Positions 36,181-46,843 of a stretch of 64,000 nt of DNA are shown here, piece after piece (the stretch's first letter is position 1; every line of letters starts with the position of its first letter). A program made the translations under genes and the position numbers. This stretch comes from Oscarella lobularis. Its lineage: Eukaryota > Porifera > Homoscleromorpha > Homosclerophorida > Oscarellidae. The notes beneath the pieces were generated by a model. It ran no database searches. It was not told the DNA's origin and saw only the letters and a list, made by a program, of their open reading frames with translations. Location: assembly GCF_947507565.1 (NCBI RefSeq), contig NC_089179.1, positions 496,001 to 560,000 of the forward strand, read 5' to 3'.

Positions 36181-38733
36181 TTATACGGTTTCTTTAAAAA
36201 GGATATTCAGTGGGCCATAGGCGGTATTTGTGTCGTTCTTCAGCTGATAGCTGCTATTGGTCTGCGAACTGCTTTGAACTCGTCCGACGACTTCGACGAC
36301 GTCTCTCTGCACGTCCATCAGCGTCAGCAAATGATAACCGTCGCCGGTCGACTCGTGCCCGGAATGATTCGTATCGAACCACTCGTCGTCGTCTCCGCCG
36401 TCACTTTCACTCAAAACAATGTAGTAAGAGTGGTGAGCGACGAGTTCAACGTCGCTCGACACGTTGGCGTACTTAAAGCCTAAGACGTCCGCTTCCCCCT
36501 GTGACATGTCGAGCGAGATTGGCTTGTCGAGAAGAGAGCGTTCGGTGTGTGCATCGAGTATCAAAATCTCGTGCACGTGTCTATTGAACGGGGCGAAATA
36601 GCGACCGACTGCCGTCAGAGTGACGTTCTTTTTCATCTTGATGCACACGCCGAACATTCCCCTCAGTCGATAGTAGCTCCCGCCGTCGGGAAGAAGACCG
36701 AAGAGAAGCGAAGTGCGCGGCGCCTGTTGAGTTCGATTCGTCGAAATGAGGAAATTGTCAAACTGAGCGAAATTCCATCCTGATCCAATGCCAGCCATTC
36801 CGTTGGTAGCGTACAAATAGCCGTCAGTTGTTTGCGTGATCGTCACGTTGTCGATCAAAGCCGTGACTCTATAGTCAAAAAGTTCGAGGGCTAGGGTGTG
36901 CCATTGATTGGGTCCGTATTTGGAAACCGTTCCTCTGCGAAGCACCTCGCCGTTGTGTTTCGATTTCGTACTTCGAAACGTCAAGTTCCAATTTCCAGAA
37001 CAGTCGACGATCAAGCAAAGTCCCACTGGGATGCTGTTGTTCCATGTCAAGCCGGATTCAACGAGATCGGCTCGACCGCAAAGTTTAACCGTGCCGCACG
37101 TTTCGTTTTTCGCTCCCGTCGGCGACTCGATGAGTGCGTCGCATTGGACGCGATAGTTTTGCCAATTTCCGGGAAAGTAGGCGATTGGTTCGCCGTTTTT
37201 GCGATGCCAATCGATCGGCTGTGCCGTCACCCACTGGCGAAGGACTCGGTTTGACGACGGCGACGACTCATTCGGCGCGTGTATTTGGAAGCTGCCGAAA
37301 TAGTCGGAAAGATAACGGGGATTTTGATACTCGGCACGATCGTCGCCGTCGAAATCGTCGCTGTACGGTAATGTGGGAAGCGGAGCCGGCGACGGCACCG
37401 AATACGAATGCCCTCCGCCGCCGTTCGTGTTCGTGAACGTGTAAACAGACTGAGGATCGAGGGTATAGATGAACCGTCCGGACACGATGGGAACGATTGG
37501 TCGATCGACGAACGAGAACGTCTCGTTCGTTTGCCAGACGGCGACGAAGAGCACTTTTGTGATGAGGGGGAAAAAAGCTACGACATTTGTAATCGTCGTC
37601 GCTCCGCTCGTCTCGATAATAATGACGAAGTCGCTCGACGTCTTATTGGGAACGAGCGTCGTAAACGATCCCACTCCGCCTTCGAGGATTCCGCTGCCGG
37701 GCATCTGACCGTTGATACGTGTCGTCGGCGAAAGCGGCGGAAGGTATAACCAGCCGGGTTGAATAAAATGAGTGAAATGGGCCGTCACGATAAAGCTACG
37801 ACGGACTTCGTAATATCCGGACCACGGGTGTCGAGCCGCTATTAGACCGTGGTTTACCCGACGAAAGTTTTGAATCCACGACGTGATCAGGGGACAGAGT
37901 ATGACCGACGTTTGACGATTTTTGACGTAGTACGTGATCAGGTGCCGAGCCCAGGTCATTGCGCTCGGCCACGACGGCGGAGCGGAGTCGATTCCGCCGT
38001 CCTCGCTTCGCCAGAGAGGTTTGTGAAGCGTGGAAACGACGTCGGGCGGTTGGGCGCTGCTGTGAACGCCTACGATGCTCACGCTGGCATTCAGCTCCTC
38101 GTCTTTTGCCATCGCTTCCGCTATGCTCCAGTCGCCGTCCGCCGCGACGATTTGAACGTGATTGAGACCGTTGGCGTCTAGGCCCTTTCGCAGCTTTTTT
38201 ATGTAATCGCCGTTCCACGGCATTTCGTTCCAGATTCCCAAGTAGTCGACCGTCACGTTGTAATATCGTTTTGCGCCCTGAATGAATTTGACGTGGTACG
38301 AAATGCCGTCGTCGGAGAAAAAAGTTCCGTTTCCTATCCAATGAGGCTCGCCCCATGCGAGACAGTAAATTCGAATGTTTGGATTTCGCTTCTTTGCTTC
38401 GGTCATGAGCCACCATTCGTAGCCGCGCTGGTAATTCTCGTCGTCTCTCGAGTGCATGTGGGACGGTTCGGTGCCCCAGGTGCTCTGCGAGTCTCCGCCG
38501 ATTTCCACCTTGAGAATGTGGAAGGAAGCGGCAAAATTAGGCAGAAAGAGCAAATCGAGAATATGAGAACGAGTCGGCTCTGGATAGTCGTAGAGCAGAC
38601 GAGATGAAGCGCCAGCACTGAGCCCTCCAATGCCGTCGAACATTTCGGCACCATTTTTGGGATCGACGAGTATTTGTGTGAATTCGTCACCGTAGGTAGT
38701 AGCAAAAAGAAGTGCGAGTATGAAAAGAGACAT
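36181..38733 (-). CDS. GALC: Galactocerebrosidase (GH59), intronless, with C-terminal extension
   Basis: This is a single 850-residue frame. A signal peptide (residues 1-15, LFILALLFATTYG) precedes FDGIGGLSAGASSRLL, the hallmark GALC start. The TIM barrel shows GWGEPHWIG-type AWGEPHWIG, acid/base Glu in GIWNEMPWN (~E170), and nucleophile Glu in WRSEDGG (~E244). The beta-sandwich and the laminin-G-like lectin domain follow (DDFDGD, FAQFDNFLI). Human GALC has 685 residues; here ~165 further residues after the lectin domain form a beta-rich module (MFGVCIKMKKN onward). Many N-x-S/T sites fit a lysosomal glycoprotein that removes galactose from galactosylceramide. Lack of introns is unusual beside its neighbours. 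Its start is 61 bp from the stop of the upstream transporter. Confidence 0.93.
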   Translation of the reverse strand: MSLFILALLFATTYGDEFTQILVDPKNGAEMFDGIGGLSAGASSRLLYDYPEPTRSHILDLLFLPNFAASFHILKVEIGGDSQSTWGTEPSHMHSRDDENYQRGYEWWLMTEAKKRNPNIRIYCLAWGEPHWIGNGTFFSDDGISYHVKFIQGAKRYYNVTVDYLGIWNEMPWNGDYIKKLRKGLDANGLNHVQIVAADGDWSIAEAMAKDEELNASVSIVGVHSSAQPPDVVSTLHKPLWRSEDGGIDSAPPSWPSAMTWARHLITYYVKNRQTSVILCPLITSWIQNFRRVNHGLIAARHPWSGYYEVRRSFIVTAHFTHFIQPGWLYLPPLSPTTRINGQMPGSGILEGGVGSFTTLVPNKTSSDFVIIIETSGATTITNVVAFFPLITKVLFVAVWQTNETFSFVDRPIVPIVSGRFIYTLDPQSVYTFTNTNGGGGHSYSVPSPAPLPTLPYSDDFDGDDRAEYQNPRYLSDYFGSFQIHAPNESSPSSNRVLRQWVTAQPIDWHRKNGEPIAYFPGNWQNYRVQCDALIESPTGAKNETCGTVKLCGRADLVESGLTWNNSIPVGLCLIVDCSGNWNLTFRSTKSKHNGEVLRRGTVSKYGPNQWHTLALELFDYRVTALIDNVTITQTTDGYLYATNGMAGIGSGWNFAQFDNFLISTNRTQQAPRTSLLFGLLPDGGSYYRLRGMFGVCIKMKKNVTLTAVGRYFAPFNRHVHEILILDAHTERSLLDKPISLDMSQGEADVLGFKYANVSSDVELVAHHSYYIVLSESDGGDDDEWFDTNHSGHESTGDGYHLLTLMDVQRDVVEVVGRVQSSSQTNSSYQLKNDTNTAYGPLNILFKETV

Positions 38734-38794
38734 GGTTACTATGGATGCACGTGAGCTAGGAACGCAGCGTTACTACAAAGCGCGGAAACGGACT

Positions 38795-41035
38795 TTAATT
38801 TTCGTCACTCGTTTTCAACTCCTTCATCTCTTCTTCTTCGACGGCGCCAGAATACAACTTGTTCGTCTTTGCTTCCTCGTCATTGTCGTCGTTCTCTTCA
38901 GGATTGCTTTCCTTCTTGAACTTCCACCACGAAATGAAAAAGCAGACGTCGCACAAGACGGCGCCCGTAATCGCAAGATAGAAAATGTTGTAACCGAGCT
39001 CATCGTTGTCGTACACCCAACAACTTCCTCTGTCACTGCAGCTGTCGTCCCACAAAGAGCAGCTCAAATCGATGACGAATCCCAGCAGCAAGGGACCGAT
39101 ACCCAAGCCAATGTGAAGAGCAATTTGGTACATGCCAAAGCCGAGCGATTTGTCTTCTTTGTCAACGCACCTGGAGAACGAGTAAAGCAGAGTTGCGTTT
39201 CTGCTCGTAAATTCACGTACCTCACTATGACATTTGCAACCAGAGGACCTGCTCCGTATACACAAAAAACGGCGACGAAAACGAGGAAGATGAAAGGTCC
39301 CAAATACGAACAGTTTTCCGGTTCGCATCTGTCGTCTTGGGCCTGGAAGACTTGACCACCGGTGGTCTTTTGAGAATTCCATATGCACGAGCAGTCGGTG
39401 AAATACGTCTAAAATGGATCACCTATACGGATCAATTTACGAGGAATTTTTCAGTTCAAACTTCGTTTGATTCGTGGACGAGGCCTTTGCACCCGGCGTG
39501 GCAAACCGAGAAGTAAGTGAGTCCGTCCGAACCGCACACCGGTTGATAAAGGTCGTCGTGACAGAGGCAATGAGTGTTGCACGCAGAACTCAAATTTCCT
39601 TTCATCGGACTCCTAAACAGGGAGAAATCGCCGTTGGACCGGCCGGCAGAGGCAATGCAAAGCTCACGTACGTGTCATTGTAGGCCGTTAGAGTTGTTCC
39701 GACAACGGGCGAAGAAGGACAGACGAGCACGAAACCGGACGTCGCGGCACCGGCAATGAACGTCGTGATGACGAGCGTCAACATGGAACCGCGTCCACTA
39801 AGTTTTGTGATTCGGGCAAACGCGCCACCTGCCAAGGCTCCGAGAACGGAACCGGGAATGAGAATGGCGCCGGCGACGAGCGGCGCTCTGTCCGTGGCGA
39901 TGCGAAATTGCACTTCCATGAGCTTAGGAAGGAACGTCGCCGCGCCGCCCAGGGTTACCGTACTGAACATGATTCCAATCAGAAGAAACATGAGGACCGG
40001 ATTGAGAAAGAGTCGTTTCAGTCGAACGCCGACATTTTTCATTTTCCCCTCTTTGGGAACTTCGTAGTCCTCTTCAACTTTTCCTTTTACTTCTTTTTCC
40101 TTCTCCTTGATTCGTTTCGGAAAGCAGAGCAGCGGTATGGAGACAATTGTGAGAATGCTGCCGGCGACTATAAATTGCAGCCACCAGGCACCAACCCACG
40201 CCGGATAACCGGGCTTCATAAAATACTCTTCCGGTCGGAGATCGCGAAGATCGACGAACATCGCTATAAAGACGCCGCCGCCGAGCAGGAGACCAGCGGC
40301 GGTGCCGAGCGAGGACATGGAAAAGATGACGCCCATGTGCATAGGAAAAGCCTTTTTTGTTGTGTTATCACTGATGAAGGCTCCAGCTAAGACGTAGAAC
40401 AGTGTCGCTCCGATTCCCGCTATGATCATGGATACGAGGAAGAGAGCGTACGACGCGTCGTTTACGCTCGTTGAAGGGCAATAGCCTTTGCCGTATCCGA
40501 GACCACATAGACCGGCAATCAAGGAAGATGATCCCCAATTGTAGTCGTACTTTCCGACGATCGCTTTGGGGATGGCAAACAGCAAGGCAGCAAGTGATAG
40601 GATGAAGCCCCCGACGGCCGCGGCGCGGGGGCGGTGCACGCGGATGCCCATGTAGCCGACGAAGAGGGCGCAAACGACGCACGATATGTCGTACATACTC
40701 GAAATCAATCCTGCTTGTCTGCTTGACAAGCCAAAGTTTTTCTCCAGCGACGTTATGCTCGCCGGTATAAATCCTACGAATGAAAATATCATAATTGGGT
40801 GTGGCCCGCCCTCAACCCGCCCCGCCTAGCGTTATTGCCCTCAATATCGGTTCAATGAAACGCGCGTGAAGGAGAAGATATTTTGATACTAGGCTCTTCT
40901 GAGAAAGGGGCGGATTTTTTTCACGACTCCAACGATCTTAGCGCTGGCACTCTTACCGTTCAAAAACATGCTCTGGCTGAAATAGACCAGTGACGCAAAA
41001 GCAGTGAATCCCGCGACGCTGTTGAAAACCCTCAT
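38795..41035 (-). CDS. Solute carrier organic anion transporter (OATP), copy A
   Basis: Five exons: 41035-40957, 40773-39672, 39612 to ~39463, ~39411 to ~39223, ~39171-38795. The product has the 12-TM OATP layout. Exon 1 gives the first helix (VYFSQSMFLNG). Exon 2 has SLEKNFGLSSRQAGLI-type start, FISDNTTKKAFPMHMG, and the superfamily signature PAWVGAWWL. Exon 3 is the large extracellular Kazal-like loop with CLCHDD, PVCGSDGLTYFSVCHAGC. Exon 5 has the last helices, the Cys-rich CSLWDDSCSDRGSCWVYD loop, and an acidic cytoplasmic tail. OATPs exchange bile acids, steroids and other amphipathic anions at the plasma membrane. Its reading frame is intact. It is closely related to copy B and more distantly to copy C. 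Confidence 0.9.
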
Positions 41036-41218
41036 GACTAGTTGATGAAGTGGCCTGCAGCAAGCAGTTTGAAAAGCACGTGATTTCCAAAACAAGTGGG
41101 AGGCTAAGAATTCATATCATTAGGCCGCAACTTACGGGTCAAAACAAAAAAAGGATGACACGCCTTCAGGCATTTTTATTCAACTGCGGATGAGGATAAG
41201 AAAGTAAAACTATAGTCT

Positions 41219-43430
41219 CTAAACCGGACGTTCTTTATCTGTTGCAGCCTTTGGCACTTCTTTCAACTCCATCTCTTCTTCTTCGGTGGCAGAGTCCGGT
41301 TTGTTTGTCTTATCATTGTCGTCGTCGTCGTCGTCGTCGTCTTCTTCAGGATCGGTTTCGTTTTTGAATGTCCACCACGAAATAAAAAAGCAGATGCCGC
41401 ACAAGACGGCACCAACAATTGAGAGATAAAAAATGTTGTATCCGAGTTGCTTGTTGTCGTATACCCAGCAATTTCCTCTGTCGCTGCAACTGTTGTTCCA
41501 CAAAGAGCAAGTCACATCGATGACGAATCCCAGCAGCAAAGGACCAACGGCCAGGCCAATGTGTAGAGCAAAGTGATGCATGCCCAAGCTGAGCGACTTG
41601 TCTTCTTTTTCAACGCACCTAGAAACGGAAAAGAAACGTTTCAGGAGCAAATTGCGTTTCCGCTGGTGCTTGCCTTACCTCACCAAGGCGTTTGATACCA
41701 GCGGACCGCCTGAATATATGACAAAAACGGCGGAGAAAAAAAGGAAGATAAAAGGTCCTAAATACGAGCAGTTTTCCGGTTCACATCTGTCACTTTGTGC
41801 TTGAAAGACGCGACCATTGGCGGTCTTCTGAAAATTCCATATACACGAACAATTGGTAAAATACGTCTAAAGAAAGGCTCGCGTATGCCGATTGATTAAT
41901 TATTTCGAACTTGATTTGCGTCGGCGACGACGTTTTTGCATCCAGCGTGACAAACCGAAAAGTAGGTGAAGCCGTCTGAACCGCAAACCGGTCGATAAAG
42001 ATCGTCGTGACAGAGGCAATGAGAATTGCAAGCAGAACTCAAATTTCCTTTCATCAGATTCCTAGACAGAGGAGCTATTGCACCGGAATAAGACACAAGC
42101 GAAGCTCACGTGTCATTATAGGCCGTTAGAGTTGTTCCGACGACGGGTGAAGAGGGGCAACTGAGCAGAAAACCGGACGTGCAAGCACCGGCGATCAACG
42201 TTATGAATACGAGCGTCAACATGGAACCGCGCCCACTCAATTTCGTAATTCTAGCGAACGCGCCGCCCGTCAAGGCTCCGAGAACGGCACCGGGAACGAG
42301 AATAGCGCCGGCGACGAGCGTCGCTCTGTCCGTCGCCATGTGAAATTGCACTTCCATGATCTTTGGGAGAAACGTTCCGGCGCCGCCTAAGCTAACCGTA
42401 CTAATCAAGGATCCCATCAAAAGAAACATCAGGACTGGATTGAGAACGAGTCGTTTCAGTCGAACGCCGATATCCTTTAATTTTCCGTCGTTTGCAGCTT
42501 CAATTCTTCTTCCTTCTTTTTCCTGCTTGATTTGTTTTGGAAAGCAGAGCAGCGGTATGGAGACAATTGCGAGAAGACCGCCGACGAGTATGAACTGCAG
42601 CCACCAGGCACCGACCCACGCCGGGTTATCCGGCTTTATTACAACATTCTCTTCCTCTGATAGGGGATCGTGGAGGTCAACAAACATCGCTATGAACACG
42701 CCGCCGCCGAGAAGGAAACCGGCCGCCGTGCCTAGCAGGATCATCGACAGGATAAAGCTCATGTGCATGGGGTAAGCCTTTTTCGCTGTGTTGTCACTGA
42801 TAAATGCTCCGGTCAAGACGTAGAGCAGCGTTCCTCCTATTCCTGCGAGGAACACGGATACGAGAAAGAGGGCGTACGAAGCGTCGTTCGCGTTCGTCGG
42901 AGGGCAATAGCCTCTCTCGTATCCAAGTTCGCAGAGCCCCAATTGTAGTCGTACTTTCCGACGATTGCTTTGGGGATTACAAAAAGCAAAGCGGCAAACG
43001 ATAGGATAAAACCTCCCGTTCCTATGGCTCGAGGACGGTGCGTTCGGATGCCGAAATAGCCGACAACGAGGCCGCAAACGATGCACGATATATCGTACAT
43101 ACTCGGAATCAATCCTGCTTGTCTGCTTGACAAGCCAAAGTTCTTCTCCAGCGACGTTATGCTCGCCGGGATGAATCCTACACGGTTTACAAGATATATA
43201 ATTTATCTTTATGATGTGACCCTCGGAATGGTTCCTTCCTACACCTCGCCCCCGCTTTCCAAGCCATCTGGTTTGTAAAACGGAGAGGCGGGTGCACTTG
43301 CTACTTTTAGCTACGTTCTCGAGGCACTTTAAATGTATGGTTTCTACATACCGCCTAAGAACATGCTCTGGCTGAAATAGACGAACGACGAGAAAGCAGT
43401 GAATCCCACAGCGCTCTGAAACACTGTCAT
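41219..43430 (-). pseudogene. OATP copy B with frameshifting 22-nt deletion
   Basis: The five-exon organisation and most residues match copy A: start at 43430 (MTVFQSAVGFTAFSSF), signature WVGAWWL (~42620), Kazal loop PVCGSDGFTYFSVCHAGC (~41940-42010), acidic tail with a D run, stop at 41219. In exon 2, just after GKYDYNWG (~42939), aligned copy A has 22 nt that are missing here, so the frame shifts. The remainder of exon 2 is open in the new frame. It is therefore either a recent pseudogene, an assembly error, or rescued by splicing: a GTACGA...GAG|AGG pair (~41 nt) around the lesion would restore frame while removing about 14 loop residues, but its acceptor lacks a pyrimidine tract. Everything else looks functional, which argues the lesion is young. 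Confidence 0.7.
41318..41340. repeat. (GTC)n run encoding Asp tract in OATP copy B tail
   Basis: GTC repeats on the plus strand read as GAC codons on the coding strand, forming the poly-Asp tail of copy B. Confidence 0.85.
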
Positions 43431-43723
43431 GATCACTTTATCAGGCTATTCACGAAGTAGCCTCCTTTGCTTTGCTTTGAATTGCGGTGTCAGCGGACGG
43501 CCGGCCCAAGGATACTGCGGGAACAGTTGGCGGGGGCCAGCTGACGGCTATAGCGTGCGTCCTGCAAATTGAAAGCGGTTGGTATGACGTAGTTGGCAGA
43601 ATTTGAAAATCAGTGCTTAACCAACCAAACTTCTTTTTCTAGGGGCCGGCCCAGACGAAACATATGAAACCATGCACACTACACTACAGTACGTCAAATA
43701 CTAGGCGGCTGGCCAAAGAACGA

Positions 43724-45847
43724 CTACGCTAAAGTTTTGAGTTCCTGTTCTTCACTCGCCATCTTGTCGCTCTTTTCGCTTCTTTTATCTTTTTCATTGT
43801 CGTCGTCGTCGTCGTCGTCGTCGTTTTCGTCATCTTTATCCATTTCAGGACTGAATTTCCACCAGGAAATGCCGAAGCAAACGACTGAGATGACCGCACC
43901 GACGATGAGCATAGCGAAAATGTAGTGTCCCATGTCTCTCGTTTCGTACACCCAGCAACCGCCTTTGGTGCCGCAGCTGTAGTCCCACATAATACAGCTA
44001 AAATCCAGAACCGTGCCAATGAGCACAGGACCGATGACGTAGCCGGTGTGGGAGAAAATTTGGAATAGCCCAAGAGCCAGAGGTTTGTCCTTCTTGTCGA
44101 CAGATCTTGAAGAGAAGTTTAATTAGTTTTTGGAAAATAGTCGTTTCGTATTTCTTGCCTGACGACAACGTTTGTTTCCAAAGTACTGCCTACAAATATG
44201 GCGAAAATCATGAGGAAAAACAGCAGAAGAAAGGGCGCAAAGTAAGGGCAATTCTTTTGTTCACAGCGTCCCTCGGTTGCCTGGAACAGTTTGCCAGACG
44301 CTGTTTTTCCAGACGGCCAGATGCAAGAGCAGTCGTAGAAGTGCGACTACGCAAAAGAAGCAATTCAGCTTTAGGGGGCCCGGGAAGCGCGGTCACGGTA
44401 CAATAACTAACTGTGTCTGCTTCTGTATCGTTGACTTCCCCCTGGCAGCCAGCGTGGCAGACGGAGAAATAAGTGACTCCGTCCTCGCCGCAAGTTGGCT
44501 CATACACGTCAGCTTTACATCGGCATTGTGCGTTGCACGAAGACGTCAAATTATTGAGAACGGAACTTCTATCAAAAGCAAACAGTCGAGGTAGACTATA
44601 TATTGTTTCTTTAGCTTACGTGTCGTTGTAAGTCGTCTTTTCCGATCCTGCTACAGGCGTCGGTTTGCAGACGAGCAGAAAGCCGGTGGTGAGTGCAGCG
44701 GCAATGCAAGTCGTAATAAAGAGCGTTTTCGCTGATCCTCGACCCGTCAGTTTAAGTTTGTGCGCCAGAAATCCTCCTGTCAAACAGCCAATCGCTGCAG
44801 CCGGAACGAGGACAGCGCCGCCCGTCAGACTGGCCGTCGAAGCAGCGAGACTGAATTGCTGCTGAAGAAACTTGGGCAAGAAAATTGTACCGCCGCCGAC
44901 TGCAATGGAACTGGAGAGGAATCCAAATAGATTGAACATGAGGACGGGATTGCACAGAAGACGTCCGAGTCGTCGACCGAAGTTTTTGATTTTTTTCTTG
45001 CTATTGGAATCGTCGGAGTCGTCTTCGTCGTCCGAGTCGTCCGAGTTGTCACCTGTCTTGATTTGCTTCGGAAAGAAGAGCAACGGAATTCCGACAATAG
45101 TGAGAAGAATTCCGGCGACGATGTATTCCAACCACCAGGCACCGACCCATGCCGGATGACTCGGCTTCAAATACGTCGGCTTCTCGCCGATATCGACATA
45201 GAGATTGATGAAAACGCCGCCGCCGATCAGAAAGCCGGCCGCCGTTCCCACGAATGTCGCCGTGTACTGAATTCCCAAATAAAAAGGAAATGCTCTTTTG
45301 GACGTGTTGTCGCTAAGGTAGGCGGCACTCAAAACATAGAGCATCGTCGCTCCCACGCCAGCTAGGGCCATTGATATGAGAAAGACCGCCCACGAGCCGA
45401 TTAGAGCCTCCTCCTTGCACGAGTTCATGTCTGCCCCGGCGTTGTCGGCTGCGCAGAAGCCCGTTTCGTTTTTTGTTGCCACGTACTTGCCGCTGAGCGC
45501 TTTGGGAACGGCGAAGAGTAAGCTGGCGACGGCGACAATGAATGTGCCGATTGCCATGCCTCGAGGCTTGTGGGACTTAGTTCCAATGCAGCCTATGAAG
45601 ATTCCAGCGGCGACGCAGGCGAGGTCGTACATGCTGGCAATGAGACCCGATTGGCTGCTTGAAAGACGGAATTGGAGCTCCAACGACGTGACACTAGACG
45701 GATAAAATCCTAACCACGAGAAATCGTTAAATTAAGGTATATATGACTCCTTTACTGATCCCTACCATTCACGAAAAGGCTTTGACTGAAAGATGCCAGC
45801 GCCAAGCATGCAGTAAAGGCTCCAATGTTTTTCCAGCTAACACCCAT
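43724..45847 (-). CDS. Organic anion transporter (OATP), copy C
   Basis: Five exons mirror copies A and B. Start 45847 (MGVSWKNIGAFTACLALASF); exon 2 ~45709 to ~44623 with SLELQFRLSSSQSGLIASMY, YLSDNTSKRAFPFYLG and PAWVGAWWLEY; Kazal-like exon with PTCGEDGVTYFSVCHAGC (~44450-44540); a helix exon with DCSCIWPSGKTASG; last exon with CIMWDYSCGTKGGCWVYE and a D/E/K-rich tail to the stop at 43724. The frame is intact. A 30-residue Asp/Ser-rich cytoplasmic loop (~45010-45060) is distinctive. Sequence divergence from A and B suggests an older duplication. Confidence 0.9.
43799..43824. repeat. (GTC)n run encoding Asp tract in OATP copy C tail
   Basis: As in copy B, the repeat reads as consecutive GAC codons on the coding strand. 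Confidence 0.85.
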
Positions 45848-46181
45848 GTTGTGACGTACCGCGCGCGTATCACTTCACTGGCACACCCGCGCGTTCACTC
45901 CTCTAATACGCCCGAGACTCGGCGCCGAATAAAAATTCTGCTATCAGAGGGGGATGTTTGTTCGACGACGCCAGCTGTGTAGCGGTCCCTCTCGATAGGT
46001 TCCCTCTGACCTGTATATAGTGAATTTGGGACGCTGCGCGTATAGTCTCGATCGCGTGCCAGGCCCTTCTCGATCTCTGATTGCGAATGTGGAAGTCCCC
46101 GTAACACTAAAGGCTTTATTATTTCTAAAAAAAGAAGCCGCTCTTTGTTTTGCTGGTTACGCCTTTTGACACGCCTCCATC
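45848..46181. other. Divergent promoter region
   Basis: These 334 bp separate the starts of OATP copy C (minus) and nitrobindin (plus). No coding signal is seen. Confidence 0.45.
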
Positions 46182-46840
46182 ATGTCCCGTACCTCTTTTC
46201 TTCGCCGTTTTTCTCGGTCGGTAATGTCGACTGATTCGTTGCGTTGGCTGGCGGGAAAGTGGACGGGAGAGGGTCGAGGCTTTTATCCCACCATCGATTC
46301 ATTCGAATACGAAGAGGAAATCGAATTTCAGCGTATTCCCAACAAGCCAGTTCTAAAATACGAGTAAAACGACGTTAGAAGCCGACCTCTTCGATAAGAC
46401 TAACCTGAAATAGCTGCAAAACGTGGCATCCAGTGGACAAAACTCCCATGCACTTGGAAAGCGGCTTCCTAAAAATGAAACCCGGAACAAACCAGGTAGC
46501 CTTCAGCATAGCAGAAAACATAGGTAAAAAATCGACATAAACGGCGTAGAAACTTTGCACCATACCTTTTAGCCATCACTGAAATGAGCGAGGGAACACT
46601 AACAGATAATAGCCTCTCGGTCACCACCCAATCCATTGGCCGAAGCGGATTCAATAAAGAGCCGTCGGTATTGAAGGTAATAGTGGGTAACGCACCGCTG
46701 AAAATAATACGTAAATACTCCCCAAGGTGCAACGTGATTACCGACTCACTCCTGATGGAGATTTAGAGTACACAATATCCATGCAAACGGCTACGCAGCC
46801 CTTACAAGAGCATCTCCGTGCAAAGCTAAAAAAGTTCTAA
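46182..46840 (+). CDS. Nitrobindin / THAP4-type heme-binding beta-barrel
   Basis: Four short exons encode about 160 residues. Exon 1 has SLRWLAGKWTGEGRGFYPTI followed by FEYEEEIEF, the nitrobindin signature (LLG-x-W-x-G-x-G-x-YPTI, F-x-Y-x-EE). Exon 2 has TWHPVDKTPMHLESGFLK, carrying the conserved HxE-G-(F/Y) block, whose family partners include the heme-ligating His nearer the C-terminus. Exon 3 reads ITEMSEGTLT; exon 4 YRLTPDGDLEYTISMQTA and QPLQEHLRAKLKKF, the family ending. No THAP zinc finger is present, so it is a stand-alone barrel. Nitrobindins bind ferric heme and scavenge peroxynitrite. The N-terminal FLRRFSRS may be an organelle-targeting peptide. Its TAA is 3 bp from the stop of the convergent inversin-like gene. 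Confidence 0.88.
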
Positions 46841-46843
46841 GGC

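Noticed and set aside
37796-38416. 206-codon minus-strand frame
   Set aside because: Alternate frame of the GALC coding sequence; Arg-rich shadow.
38720-39355. 211-codon plus-strand frame
   Set aside because: Antisense to the last exons of OATP copy A; no recognisable protein.
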